Positions 1 through 8,716 are shown, counted from the stretch's first letter. The stretch: DNA of 38,031 bases from CAWEHT01 sp963808455 (GCA_963808455.1 CAWEHT010000359.1:1-38031), one strand, 5' to 3'. Program-made: numbers and translations. The notes: generated from the letters alone by a model not told the origin.

Positions 1-200
1 CATAGCCGGGCGCGCATTGCCGGCCGTTTCTTTGTGACGTAGCGTGCCCCCTGGCCGGCGTCGATGGGCCGCCTTGTGCGGACAGCGGACAGCTCGATGG
101 TTGGACGTCGCAGGCGGCGGGCCAGCTGGCGCGATGCCCGGAAACACAGGGCCGCTGGGGGACCTGGACGCCAGGGCGGGTTAGACCGGCGCCGGCCGGC
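1..200. other. non-coding or undetermined left edge
   Basis: No credible coding frame, RNA gene or repeat is visible in the first 200 bases. The stretch is GC-rich and contains short GC palindromes such as GCGCCGGCCGGCG near 189-201. It may be the tail of a gene outside the window. Confidence 0.4.
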
Positions 201-202
201 GT

Positions 203-238
203 AACAAAAAGCCTGGCGCGGCACTTGCCGCGCCAGGC
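203..238 (-). terminator. Rho-independent terminator of rubrerythrin
   Basis: A perfect 13-bp stem (211-223 paired with 226-238) with a 2-nt loop reads on the minus strand into TTTTTGTT at 210-203. It lies just downstream of the rubrerythrin stop codon at 266-268, so it most likely ends that transcript. Confidence 0.85.
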
Positions 239-265
239 CACGTGGCTGCGATCAGCAGGCCGTGA

Positions 266-770
266 TCAGAAGCCCTGGAAGCGCTCGTGCCGGGCGCCGC
301 AAAGCGGGCAGACGTCGGGGGGCTCGCCTTCGCCGGTCATGCCGCAGACCGGGCAGACCCAGAATCTGCTGCAGCGTCGCGTCTTGGCCTTCGCTCACGG
401 CCTGCCTGGCCGCGGTGTACAGCGCAGCGTGCACCTGCTCGGCCGCCAGCGCGTTGCTGATAGACCGCAGGGCGCGCTTCTCACCCTGCGCCTCGGCGAC
501 CACCTTATAGGCCTGGTACATCTCTTCGGCCTCAAAAGTCTCGCCTGTTATCGCAGCCGCCAGGTTGCCCGCGGTGTCGCCAACCCCCTCGAGGATGCGC
601 AGGTAGCTGGCGGCATGAACCTGTTCGGCGTAGGCGGCGGCCCGGAAGAGACGGGCCACGTTGGCGAAACCGTCGCGCTCGGCGCGCTCCGCGAAACTGA
701 GGTATTTGATGTGCGCCTGGCTCTCACCGGCAAACGCGGCCTTAACATTGGCCTCGGTCATGGGTCTCAT
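266..770 (-). CDS. rubrerythrin, with a frameshift before its rubredoxin-like domain
   Basis: Rubrerythrins are cytoplasmic di-iron proteins that reduce hydrogen peroxide, typical of anaerobes. The N-terminal ferritin-like domain is clear: it starts MRPMTEANVKAAFAGESQAH and carries the E-x-x-H type iron ligands in AYAEQVHAASY and AAEQVHAALY. The C-terminal rubredoxin-like knuckles (WVCPVCGMTGEG and VCPLCGARHERFQGF) are intact but in another frame. Restoring the frame needs a small indel near 361-366. The ATG at 770 is preferred because AAAGGAG lies 9 nt upstream; a second ATG lies 3 codons in. The gene stands alone, with its own terminator at 203-238 and a Crp-like palindrome upstream. The frameshift could be a sequence error, since many neighbours show similar indels. 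Family assignment is secure. Confidence 0.88.
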
Positions 771-830
771 CTGAACGTACTCCTTTGCGGCGACTTGGCG
801 TCTCCAGTGGTCAATTGAATGTTCGAGGAC

Positions 831-850
831 TATGTGCACTATATCACATA
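831..850. promoter_or_regulatory. Crp/Fnr-like palindrome upstream of rubrerythrin
   Basis: The sequence TATGTGCACTATATCACATA contains TGTGC-N6-TCACA, matching 9 of 10 half-site bases of the Crp/Fnr consensus TGTGA-N6-TCACA. It lies about 60 nt upstream of the rubrerythrin start and overlaps a possible minus-strand -10 (TATAGT). A Crp/Fnr-family regulator is encoded at 28755-29423. The link between them is inference only. Confidence 0.5.
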
Positions 851-1098
851 GCCGGCGAAGGCCCAAATAGAGGCAGTGGCCGGCCTGCAAACAAGCACCA
901 TCGGTCGCCCATCTGAAACGGCAAGGCTGGCCCCGGGATAAGGACCGGCACGGACAACACAAATGTCGCATGACAAGGTCAACGAACCGCTGCCACGGGC
1001 GATCCATTTGTCGCATAGGAAACGATCGGTTGCGCTGACGACAGGATCGAACCGCTGTGCCATAGTGTCTATCGAGGCGAGAGCAACGCCAGCAATCT
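851..1098. other. intergenic region, nothing recognised
   Basis: Between the rubrerythrin control region and the small ORF at 1123 no conserved coding frame is seen. Overlapping frames here have no family resemblance and look like shadows. Confidence 0.4.
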
Positions 1099-1122
1099 TT
1101 GACAGAACAGGAAATGAGACCG

Positions 1123-1341
1123 ATGATAGACACAAACACCAAGGACGAGCAAACGCCCGATCGGGAAGAGACGGCAACGAAACCTACAGCGGCGAGCACG
1201 CCCCGGCTGGCAGGCGTGCCGGCAGTCCAGGCTGCTCGCGCTCGGAACAAGCCCGAGCCCAAGCGGCTGTCGAAAGGGCAGCGGAAACATGTGCGGCGGC
1301 AAAAGCAAGCCGGTGAAGCAAAAGTGATCGACCGCCGCTGA
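1123..1341 (+). CDS. small basic hypothetical protein
   Basis: This 72-residue reading frame begins MIDTNTKDEQTPD and ends in a lysine/arginine-rich tail (KRLSKGQRKHVRRQKQ). The ATG at 1123 is chosen because AGGAA lies about 9 nt upstream. A TTG at 1099 and an ATG at 1114 are in the same frame but worse placed. The acidic, Thr-rich N-terminal half and strongly basic C-terminal half suggest a disordered, possibly nucleic-acid-binding protein, but no family is recognised. It lies 50 nt upstream of the rRNA methyltransferase gene on the same strand and could be co-transcribed with it. It may not be a real gene. Confidence 0.4.
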   Translation: MIDTNTKDEQTPDREETATKPTAASTPRLAGVPAVQAARARNKPEPKRLSKGQRKHVRRQKQAGEAKVIDRR

Positions 1342-1390
1342 CGGTACCGTCCGGCGGATAGGCTTCCAGAGCCGGCTCAGGCACCGATAT

Positions 1391-2641
1391 GTGAACCACT
1401 CCATTGATCCGCTGAAGTCGATCCCGCCACCCGCTCAGCGGCGGCTGGCGTTGCGCGTCATGCCCGACGCGCAGCGCGCATTGCGCCATGGGCACCCCTG
1501 GCTGTACGACCGGTCGATCACCGGCCAGAGCGCGGAGGGACGGCCCGGCGACCTGGCCGTGATCTTCGACGACCGGCGGCAATTCCTGGCCATCGGTCTC
1601 TATGACCCGACCTCACCCCTCCGCGTGCGCATCCTACAGCACGGCCGCCCGGCGTCGATCGACCACGCGTGGCTCTGCGATAGGCTCACCGCAGCCGGCA
1701 CGCTGCGCGGGCCATTGGGAGAGAGCGGCACGACCGGCTATCGCCTGGTCCACGGCGAAAACGATGGGCTGCCGGGCCTGGTGGTCAACCGCTACGACGC
1801 CACGTTCGTGATCAAGCTCTACAGCGCGGCCTGGGTGCCGCACCTCGCAGGGCTGCGCGCCGCGCTCGCCCAGGTCTGCCCGGTGGGCCGGCTGGCGCTG
1901 CGCGTAAGCCGGGAGCTGAGCAAGCAGCCGGCATGGCTCTACGGCCTGGAGGACGGTTCCATTCTGGATGGTGAACCGCTGGATGGGCCGGTCCCCTTCT
2001 GTGAGAATGGCTTGCACTTCGAAGCCGATGTGGTGCGTGGGCAAAAGACGGGTTTCTACTTCGACCAGCGCGACAACCGGGCGCGGGTCGAACGGCTGGC
2101 CGGCGGGCGGCAGGTCCTCAACGTCTTTGCGTACAGCGGCGGTTTCTCGGTTTATGCGGCGCGCGGCGGCGCGGCCTCCGTGCTCAGCCTTGACAGCAGT
2201 GGGCCGGCACTGGCGGCTGCCGAGCGCAACTTCGCGCTCAACCAGCGCCTGCCGGGGGTGGCTGCCGCCGGGCACAGCGTGCTGGTCGACGATGCCTTTG
2301 CAGCCCTGGCCAATCTGCGGGCGAGAGGCAGGCGCTTCGAGATGGTGATCGTGGACCCGCCCTCGTTCACGCGCCGCTCCGGCGACATCGGTAGCGCGCA
2401 GGATGCCTACCGCCGGCTGGTGCTCCTCGCGCTCGCCGTGCTGGCCCCTGGCGGCGTGCTGGTCATGGCTTCATGCTCCAGCCACGTGAGCGCCGAGGCG
2501 TTCTTCGCGGCCGTCAACCGGGCGGCCGCTCAGACCGGCCGCCCGCTGGGCGCGCAAGAGCACACGGGGCACGCTATCGACCATCCGGTGCGCTTTCCCG
2601 AGGGCGCATACCTCAAGTGCCTCTTTGCTACAGTCCCCTGA
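1391..2641 (+). CDS. rlmI: RlmI-like class I SAM-dependent rRNA methyltransferase
   Basis: The protein resembles COG1092 enzymes such as RlmI, which make m5C in 23S rRNA. An N-terminal PUA-like RNA-binding region (about residues 20-95, with GHPWLYDRSI and PLRVRILQ) is followed by a linker domain (HGENDGLPGLVVNRYD) and a Rossmann methyltransferase domain. The latter shows QKTGFYFDQRDNR, motif I (VLNVFAYSGGFSVYAA), motif IV (VIVDPPSF) and the C-terminal cysteine segment MASCSSHVS. At 416 aa the length matches the family. The start is a GTG at 1391 with no convincing ribosome-binding site; the next ATG (1460) would cut into the PUA region. The gene is intact, unlike many neighbours. The exact rRNA target is inferred from the family. 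Confidence 0.85.
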   Translation: MNHSIDPLKSIPPPAQRRLALRVMPDAQRALRHGHPWLYDRSITGQSAEGRPGDLAVIFDDRRQFLAIGLYDPTSPLRVRILQHGRPASIDHAWLCDRLTAAGTLRGPLGESGTTGYRLVHGENDGLPGLVVNRYDATFVIKLYSAAWVPHLAGLRAALAQVCPVGRLALRVSRELSKQPAWLYGLEDGSILDGEPLDGPVPFCENGLHFEADVVRGQKTGFYFDQRDNRARVERLAGGRQVLNVFAYSGGFSVYAARGGAASVLSLDSSGPALAAAERNFALNQRLPGVAAAGHSVLVDDAFAALANLRARGRRFEMVIVDPPSFTRRSGDIGSAQDAYRRLVLLALAVLAPGGVLVMASCSSHVSAEAFFAAVNRAAAQTGRPLGAQEHTGHAIDHPVRFPEGAYLKCLFATVP

Positions 2642-2769
2642 ACCGGCGCAGACGTGAACAGATAGTGGTGTACATGCGGCAAGTTGGCTGCACCGAGACG
2701 CCCGTCACTCATGAAAGCACGGACGGCGCCGATTTATGAAGGTTGATAAATGGATCAGGCTATTCGCCC

Positions 2770-3008
2770 GGCCTGATTTATCAGGCCTTGTGTATCAGGA
2801 TGCGGTTTGAACCGCATCCTGGTGCGCCCTGAGACGGGGGCACGGACGGCGCCGATTCAAATCGGCGCCTGATACACGAAGTGCGATGAATCGCACTCCT
2901 GCTCGTCGTTGCTGTTGGCGACGCCAGAGGATTTTCCAGCCTACCTGATTCATTGGTTAGCCTTCATCAGCAGGTCTGGCGTGTCAGCCTGCGGTTTCTA
3001 ACCGCAGG
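2770..3008. repeat. array of five perfect short hairpins (REP-like)
   Basis: Five perfect inverted repeats occur in 240 bases: 2770-2787, 2796-2821 (11-bp stem, TTGA loop), 2848-2869 (10-bp stem), 2880-2897 and 2988-3008. Each has a GC-rich stem with an AT-rich tip of the type GGTT...AACC or GATT...AATC. The second and third are bracketed by the inverted pair GTGTATCAGG (2790-2799) and CCTGATACAC (2868-2877), making a composite palindromic unit. The string CACGGACGGCGCCGATT is directly repeated at 2719 and 2841. A hairpin of the same style lies at 19099-19119. Confidence 0.8.
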
Positions 3009-3250
3009 CGTCGCTATCCGGCACGCGAAGGGCGGCGGCCGGCGGTGATTCCCGAGTTGGCGCAGGCCCGGAATCACCCGCCACGCCCCAGACCCCCGGC
3101 CGGGCCGGCATGGGGGCTCGAGGTGGCGGGCCAGGGCCCAGGCGGGAGAGCCCTGCCTCGCAACAGCCGCACCAGGCACGCGAGGCCGGCGCGCCACGCC
3201 GGTCGGGCCGGCAGGTCCGGCTTCTGCTTCTGCCCGGATTGGCCAATATG
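3009..3250. other. GC-rich intergenic stretch
   Basis: No credible gene is seen here. Several frames are open only because the sequence is GC-rich. It separates the hairpin array from the promoter at 3251. Confidence 0.4.
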
Positions 3251-3259
3251 TGGTAGAAT
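3251..3259 (+). promoter_or_regulatory. extended -10 promoter for the leader RNA
   Basis: TGGTAGAAT is an extended -10 element (TG-N-TAGAAT). The -35 position at about 3231 (TGCCCG) is weak, as expected for extended -10 promoters. Initiation would be near 3266, just ahead of the structured segment that ends in the terminator at 3357-3399. Confidence 0.5.
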
Positions 3260-3265
3260 CGTCCG

Positions 3266-3396
3266 CAGTCAAAGAGGAATGCCTCGCGGCCGGACCGCAG
3301 TCCGTGGCAGTGGCGAAGGCATTGGGCGCCCCGGCGCCGGTGATGTCAGTGCAAAGGGCCGCCCAGGTCAACCGACAGGCTTGGGCGGCCTTTTTT
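3266..3396 (+). ncRNA. unassigned structured leader or small RNA
   Basis: About 130 nt lie between a promoter-like element and a strong terminator, with no credible ORF. Visible helices include GAGG/CCTC near 3282-3293, GGAC-CGCA-GTCC near 3292-3303, and a GC hairpin built on GGCGCC-CC-GGCGCC near 3325-3340. I compared it by memory with common riboswitches, 6S, SRP and tmRNA and recognised none of their signature motifs. It sits 150 nt upstream of the defence helicase, so it could be an independent sRNA or a transcription attenuator for that operon. Confidence 0.45.
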
Positions 3397-3399
3397 CTT
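3357..3399 (+). terminator. Rho-independent terminator upstream of the defence operon
   Basis: An 11-bp stem (3357-3367 with 3380-3390, one G-T pair) with a 12-nt loop is followed by TTTTTTCTTT. It ends the putative leader RNA. If transcription of the helicase gene comes from the promoter at 3251, it must pass this site. Confidence 0.85.
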
Positions 3400-3543
3400 T
3401 GCGCAAACAGACAGCACCCCCCTGCTAAACCTCGACGAGGCAACCATGATCACGCGCGGAGGCTATGTGTCATCCATCAGACGTCTCGAATGGTGGTGCA
3501 GAGCAACCCAATGCGAGGGCCACCGCTCAGGGGGAGACACAGC

Positions 3544-6500
3544 ATGAGCCGTCTCGAGCAGCTTGCACCAAACGCCGCCTTGCGCGGCATCCTGCCGGAC
3601 GCCCTGGTGACCGTCGTCAGCGTGCAATGGTTCGGCTCCGAGGCCCTCGAGCTCACCTACAAGACGCCGGCCGGCAAGGTGGCCAACGAGCTGATCTATC
3701 GCCACGACGAGCCGCGGCTGGAAGTCGTCGAGCAGCGCCGGCCCTGGAGCTTCGACGGCGACGGCGCACTGTTCCGCCTGGTCTCCGAGGCGCAGCGCAT
3801 CCGGCTGGCGCACCTCTTCGACCCGCTGCTGGCCGTGCACACCTCGCTGGTCGAGCCGCTGCCGCACCAGATCACGGCCGTCTACGAAGCCATGCTGCCG
3901 CGGCAGCCCCTCCGCTTTCTGCTGGCCGACGACCCCGGCGCCGGCAAGACGATCATGGCCGGCCTGCTGATGAAGGAGCTGATCGCCCGCGGCGACCTGC
4001 AGCGCTGCCTGGTCGTCTGCCCGGGCAGCCTGGCCGAGCAATGGCAGGACGAGCTCTACCAGCGCTTCCACCTGCCCTTCGAGATCCTGACCAACGACAA
4101 GCTCGAGGCCGCCCGCACCGGCAACTGGTTCCTGGAAACCGACCTGGCCATCGCCCGCCTGGACAAGCTGGCCCGCGACGAGGACGTGCAGGGGAAGCTG
4201 CAGGCCCCCGACTGCCGTTGGGACCTGGTGGTGTGCGATGAAGCGCACAAGATGTCGGCCACCCTCTTCGGCGGCGAGATCAAGTACACCAAGCGCTACC
4301 GCCTGGGCCAGCTCCTCTCGACGCTCACCCGGCACTTCCTGCTGATGACGGCGACGCCGCACAACGGCAAGGAGGAGGACTTCCAGCTCTTCATGGCGCT
4401 GCTGGACGGCGACCGCTTCGAGGGCCGGTTCCGCGACGGCGTGCACACCGACCGACGTCTCCGACCTGATGCGGCGCATGGTGAAAGAGAGCCTGCTCAA
4501 GTTCGACGGCACGCCGCTCTTCCCCGAGCGCATCGCCTACACGGTGCCCTACAAGCTCTCGCGAGCCGAAGCCGCAGCTTTACAAGGAGGTGACCGACTA
4601 CGTGCGCGAGGAGTTCAACCGCGCCGAGGCGCTGCAAAACGACAAGCGCGCGGGCACGGTCGGCTTCGCCCTGACCATCCTGCAGCGCCGCCTGGCCTCC
4701 TCGCCCGAGGCGATCTACCAATCGCTGCGCCGGCGCCGCGAGCGGCTGGAGAGCCGCCTGCGCGAAGCTGGAGATGCTGCAGCGCGGCGCCACCGGGAGC
4801 GCCGGCATCTTGCCGGCCCCCTCAGCCCGGGTCCTCGACGCCGAAGACCTCGAGGACCTGGAAGACGCCCCCGAGGATGAGGTCGCGGCTGCCGAGGAGG
4901 AGATCCTGGACCAGGCCACGGCGGCGCGCACCATCGCCGAGCTGAAGGCCGAGATCGAGACCCTCAAGCGACTGGAGGGGTTGGCCCTGGGCGTCCGCCG
5001 CGGCGGCGCGGACACCAAGTGGCGCGAGCTGGCCTGCCTGCTGGGCGAGATCTTCACGCCCGCGGCCATCGCCGGCCGCCTGGCGGAGGAAAAGGCGGCC
5101 TACGCCGGCCCGTCCATCCCCGGGCCCGTGCCCTCGCCACGCCAGAAGCTGGTGCTCTTCACCGAGCACCGCGACACTCTTACACTACCTGCACGATCGC
5201 ATCACCACGCTGCTGGGCCGGCAGGAGGCCGTGGTGATGATCCACGGCGGGATGGGGCGGGAAGAGCGCATGAAGGCCCAGGAGTCCTTCCGCCACGACC
5301 CCGAGGTGCAGGTGCTGCTGGCCACCGACGCGGCCGGCGAAGGCATCAACCTGCAGCGCGCCCACCTGATGGTCAACTACGACCTGCCGTGGAACCCCAA
5401 CCGGATCGAGCAGCGCTTCGGCCGCATCCACCGCATCGGCCAGACCGAGGTCTGCCACCTGTGGAACCTGGTCGCCGACGAGACGCGCGAGGGCGATGTC
5501 TATCGCCGGCTGTTGGAGAAGCTCGAACAGGCCCGCCAGGCCCTGGGCGGCCAGGTCTTCGACGTGCTTGGCAAGCTGCAGTTCGAGGGCAAGGCGCTGC
5601 GCGACCTGCTGATCGAGGCCATCCGCTACGGCGATCAACCCGAGGTGCGCGCCCGCCTGACGACGGTGTTGGACCAGGCCCTGGACCGCGAGCAGCTGCG
5701 GTGCCTGCTCGAAGAGCGGGCGTTGGCCCACGACGCCATGGACGCCAGCCGGGTCTATCAGGTCCGCGAGGAGATGGAGCGCGCCGAGGCGCGCCGGCTG
5801 CAGCCGCACTACATCGAATCGTTCTTCCACGAAGCCTTCCGGCGCCTGGGCGGCACGGAGAAGCAGCGCGAGCCGCGCCGCTACGAGGTGACCTACGTGC
5901 CCGGGCCGCTGCGGGCCCGCGACCGCCTGATCGGCATCGGCGAGCCGGTGCTGCCGCGCTACGAGCGCATCGCCTTCGAGAAAGCATTGGTGGCACCGCC
6001 CGGCCAGCCGCCCGCAGCCTTCGTCTGCCCGGGTCACCCGCTGTTGGATGTGGTCATCGACCTGACCCTCGAGCGCCACCGTGACCTGCTCAGGCGCGGC
6101 GCCGTGCTGGTCGATGAGCTCGATCCGGGCACGCAGCCGCGTGTACTCTTCTACCTGGAGCACGCCATCCAGGACGCCGGCCTGACGCGCTCGGGCGAGC
6201 GCCGCGTGATATCCAAACGCATGCTCTACGTCGAGCTCGACGCGGCGGGCGCCGCCCGCCACCCGCATTACGCGCCCTACCTCGACTACCGGCCGCTATG
6301 CGAGACGGAGCCAGGCGTGGACGCCATCCTGGAACGGCCCGAATGCGCCTGGATTGCCGGGAGCGCCGGCTTCCAGCCGGCTTCGCTCGAGCATCAGGTT
6401 GTCGCTCACGCCGTGGCGCATGTGGTGCCCGAGCACCTGGCCGAGGTGCGCGACGCCAGGGTCGCGTTGATCGCCAGGACCGAGGCGGCGGTGAAGGACC

Positions 6501-7179
6501 GGCTGATCAAGGAGATTACCTATTGGGACCACCGCGCCGAGCAGCTCAAGCTCCAGGAGCAGGCCGGCAAGCCGAACGCCCGGCTCAACTCGGGCGAGGC
6601 GCGCAAGCGGGCCGACGTCCTGCAAGCGCGCCTGGAGAAGCGCCTGGCCGACCTGAAGCTCGAGGCCCAGATCTCGCCGCTGCCGCCCGTGGTGCTCGGC
6701 GGCCTGCTGGTGGTGCCCATCGGGCTGCTGGAGCTCATGGCCGGCAAGCAAGGGGCGCCGGTCGAGGCCGGCACGCAAGCAGTGCCGGCGATCCCCGTCG
6801 ATACGCAGGCTGCCGCGGCCCGCGCCCGCGCCGTCGTCATGGAGGTGGAGCGCAGCCTCGGCTTCGACCCGGTCGACCGCGAGTTCGAGCAGCTGGGCTA
6901 CGACATCGAGAGCCGCGTGCCGGGCACCGGCAAGCTGCGCTTCATCGAGGTCAAGGGGCGCGTGGCCGGGGCGGAGAGCATCACCGTCACCAAGAACGAG
7001 ATCCTCTACTCGCTGAACAAGCCGGACGACTACATCCTGGCGATCGTCGAATTCCTGAGCGAGAATGCCCACCGGGTCGGCTACCTGCGCCAGCCCTTCC
7101 GCCGCGAGCCGGACTTCGGCGTGACGAGCGTGAATTACGACTTCGCCGGGCTGCTCGCGGGGCGGAGGCGCCAGCATAA
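3544..7179 (+). CDS. SNF2-type DEAD/DEAH helicase with C-terminal DUF3883 (Hma-like helicase), five apparent indels
   Basis: This is a superfamily 2 ATPase of about 1,200 aa, the helicase of the three-gene island. Domains in order: N-terminal region; Walker A DDPGAGKTIMAG (Lys about residue 134); DEAH box VVCDEAHKMS (about 232); TATPHNGKEEDF; helicase C motifs (VVMIHGGMGREER, ATDAAGEGINLQ, RFGRIHRIGQ); coiled region; and DUF3883 near 6840-7070 (FDPVDREFEQLGYDIESR, FIEVKGR). ATG 3544 has GGGGGAG upstream. The frame breaks near 4450 (tandem CCGA duplication), 4560, 4764, 5178 and 7160. Palindrome-derived peptides GSAGILPA (4797) and AGSAGFQPAS (6358) are inserted in frame. The true stop is probably TAA 7177-7179, by comparison with the duplicated end at 8717. 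It pairs with the DUF1156 and DUF499 genes downstream. Confidence 0.85.
4797..4823 (+). repeat. in-frame palindromic insertion in the helicase (GSAGILPA)
   Basis: GGGAGCGCCGGCATCTTGCC at the start of this stretch matches the left half of the 42-nt palindrome at 11692-11733 with one base missing. It adds the peptide GSAGILPA to a region where family members, as I recall them, have none. The reading frame is kept. Confidence 0.7.
6357..6390 (+). repeat. second in-frame palindromic insertion in the helicase (AGSAGFQPAS)
   Basis: CGGGAGCGCCGGCTTCCAGC followed by CGGCTTCG belongs to the same family as the elements at 4797 and 11692 and has an internal GCCGGC-type dyad. It encodes AGSAGFQPAS between an otherwise continuous helicase sequence (ECAWI and LEHQVVAHA). 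Confidence 0.7.
7142..7172 (+). repeat. helicase-end repeat, copy 1
   Basis: This 31-nt stretch is the end of the helicase gene (encoding FAGLLA...). It recurs at 8717-8748 with a single additional T in the second copy. With that T, copy 1 would read FAGLLAVAEAPA and stop at TAA 7177, which argues that copy 1 has lost one base. Confidence 0.85.
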
Positions 7180-7192
7180 GAGGAGGGCACCG

Positions 7193-7681
7193 ATGAGCTA
7201 CTCGGACGGCGAGCTGGAGCGGCTCCTGGTCGACGTCGAGTCGGACCTCGCGGAGCGCAAGGAGAGTCTCAAAGGCGACGCACCGACGGCGGTCCGCGAG
7301 GCCGTCTGTGCGTTCGCCAACGATTTGCCCGACTACCGCCGCCCGGGCGTGGTGTTTGTCGGGGCAAGGGACGACGGCTCACCGTCAGGGCTGGCCGTTA
7401 CCGACGAGCTGCTGCGACAGCTCTGGTATGATGACCGCATCGAGATCCTCAGCCCTGGCGGCCCCTACGGCGAGGTCACCCCGGAGAACTTCGGCACGCC
7501 GGGGCTCAAGGACTATCGCAACCCCAACCTGGCCGAGGCCATGCGCGTCCTCGGGTACGTACAGAAGTTCGGCGCCGGTATCGTGGCCGCCCGCGGCGCG
7601 CTGCAGCGGAACGGCAATCCGCCTCTGGAGTTTCAGGTGGATCAACACTACGTGCTGGCTACCGTGAGGCCCGCGCCATGA
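7193..7681 (+). CDS. Schlafen/AlbA_2 domain protein with an internal deletion (cargo 1)
   Basis: The N-terminal part (about residues 1-72: MSYSDGELERLLVDVESD, ERKESLKGDA, AVCAFANDLP, FVGARDDGSPSGLAVTDELL) is an AlbA_2/Schlafen-type putative nucleic-acid-binding domain. The C-terminal part (about 75-162: WYDDRIEILSPGGPYGEVT, YRNPNLAEAMRVLGYVQKFG) matches the ATPase-like C-terminal segment of the same family. Members I recall are near 470 aa, so about 300 central residues are missing and the two ends are joined in frame at about 7424. ATG 7193 is chosen because AGGAGGG lies 5 nt upstream. The frame is also open from the helicase, but that fusion is explained by a lost base at 7160. The stop overlaps the ParA-like start (ATGA), indicating coupling. 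Role in phage defence is inferred from position. Confidence 0.7.
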   Translation: MSYSDGELERLLVDVESDLAERKESLKGDAPTAVREAVCAFANDLPDYRRPGVVFVGARDDGSPSGLAVTDELLRQLWYDDRIEILSPGGPYGEVTPENFGTPGLKDYRNPNLAEAMRVLGYVQKFGAGIVAARGALQRNGNPPLEFQVDQHYVLATVRPAP

Positions 7682-8671
7682 TCACGATGGCCCTTTTCAA
7701 CAACAAGGGCGGCGTCGGGACGACGTCGCTGGTCTATCACCTGGCCTGGATGTTCGCCGACCTCGGCCTGCCCATGCTGGCGGCGGACCTGGACCCGCAG
7801 GCCAATCTCACGTCGATGTTCCTCGACGAGGATCGCCTCGAAGAGCTCTGGCCCGAGGGCGAGCACCCTCGCAGCGTTCTGGGCATGATCCGGCCGATCC
7901 TGAGGGGCACCGGCGACATTCTTGCGCCTCACATCGAGAGCGTTTCGGACAACATCGGGCTGATCGTCGGGGATTTGGGGCTGTCTCTCTTCGAAGACAA
8001 GCTTTCGGACGCCTGGCCTCGCTGCCTGGACCGGGATGAGTCGGCCTTTCGTATCCTATCTGCCTTTTACCGCATTCTCGCGCGAAGGCGCCCAGATGAC
8101 AGGGGCGGCTATCGTATTGGTGGACGTCGGCCCGAACCTGGGCGCCATCAACCGCGCGGCCACAATCGCCAGCCGGCATATCCTGGTGCCCCTGGCGCCC
8201 GATCTCTTTTCGCTCCAGGGCCTTCGGAACCTGGGGCCGGCCCTGCGTCGCTGGCGGGGCGAATGGGATGATCGTCTGGCGCGAAGCCCTGATCCCACCC
8301 TGGACCTGCCGCCGCGCGGCATGATGCCGGCCGGCTACATCCTGCTTCAGCATGCCATGCGGCTCGACCGGCCGGTGCAGGCGTACGGCCGCTGGATGGC
8401 GCGTATCCCGGCGGTGTACAGGCAGGCAGTGCTCGACGAGCCCGCGGATCACCCGCCGGGCGTCGAAAGCGACCCGCACTGCCTGTCGCTCCTCAAGCAC
8501 TACCGGAGCCTGATGCCGATGGCCATGGAGGCGCGCAAGCCGATGTTCCATCTGAGGCCGGCCGACGGGGCCATCGGCGCGCATGCCGCCGCCGTCCAGG
8601 CGTGCTACCAGGATTTCAGGGCGCTGGCAGCCACGGTCGCGCGGCACGTTGGGCTCGTTCTGCCGTCTTGA
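7678..8671 (+). CDS. ParA/MinD-like ATPase with altered P-loop and a frameshift (cargo 1)
   Basis: The protein (about 331 aa once one indel is corrected) is a ParA-family deviant Walker A ATPase: N-terminal FNNKGGVGTTSLVYHLAWMF, then AADLDPQANLTSMF, and after the frame change VLVDVGPNLGAINRAATIA (Walker B region) and LVPLAPDLFSLQGLRNLG. The usual KGGVGKTT is KGGVGTTS here: the signature lysine is kept but the P-loop lysine that contacts phosphates is a threonine (ACG, one base from AAG). The frame changes at about 8082-8086 in a GC dinucleotide run (two bases fewer than needed). It overlaps the upstream Schlafen-like gene by four bases. Its stop (TGA 8669-8671) begins the copied methylase-start repeat. 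It is not next to ParB or parS-like sequences, so a partition role is unlikely. A defence role is inferred. Confidence 0.7.
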
Positions 8672-8716
8672 GGAAGAATCCGAATCATGGATGTGAAACC
8701 CAAGAAGAAACTCATC
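8669..8716 (+). repeat. methylase-start repeat, copy 1
   Basis: This 48-nt stretch matches 10347-10394 at 44 positions. It includes the ribosome-binding site GAGGAAGA, the start codon (ATG 8687) and the first ten codons (MDVKPKKKLI) of the DUF1156 methylase. It is fused directly to the helicase-end repeat that follows. Confidence 0.9.

Noticed and set aside
5180..6268. 362-codon minus-strand frame inside the helicase
   Set aside because: The plus strand shows unmistakable helicase motifs; the minus frame has none and is a shadow.
7678..8671. Plasmid partition locus
   Set aside because: The ParA-like gene has no ParB partner or centromere-like repeats and is embedded in a defence operon.
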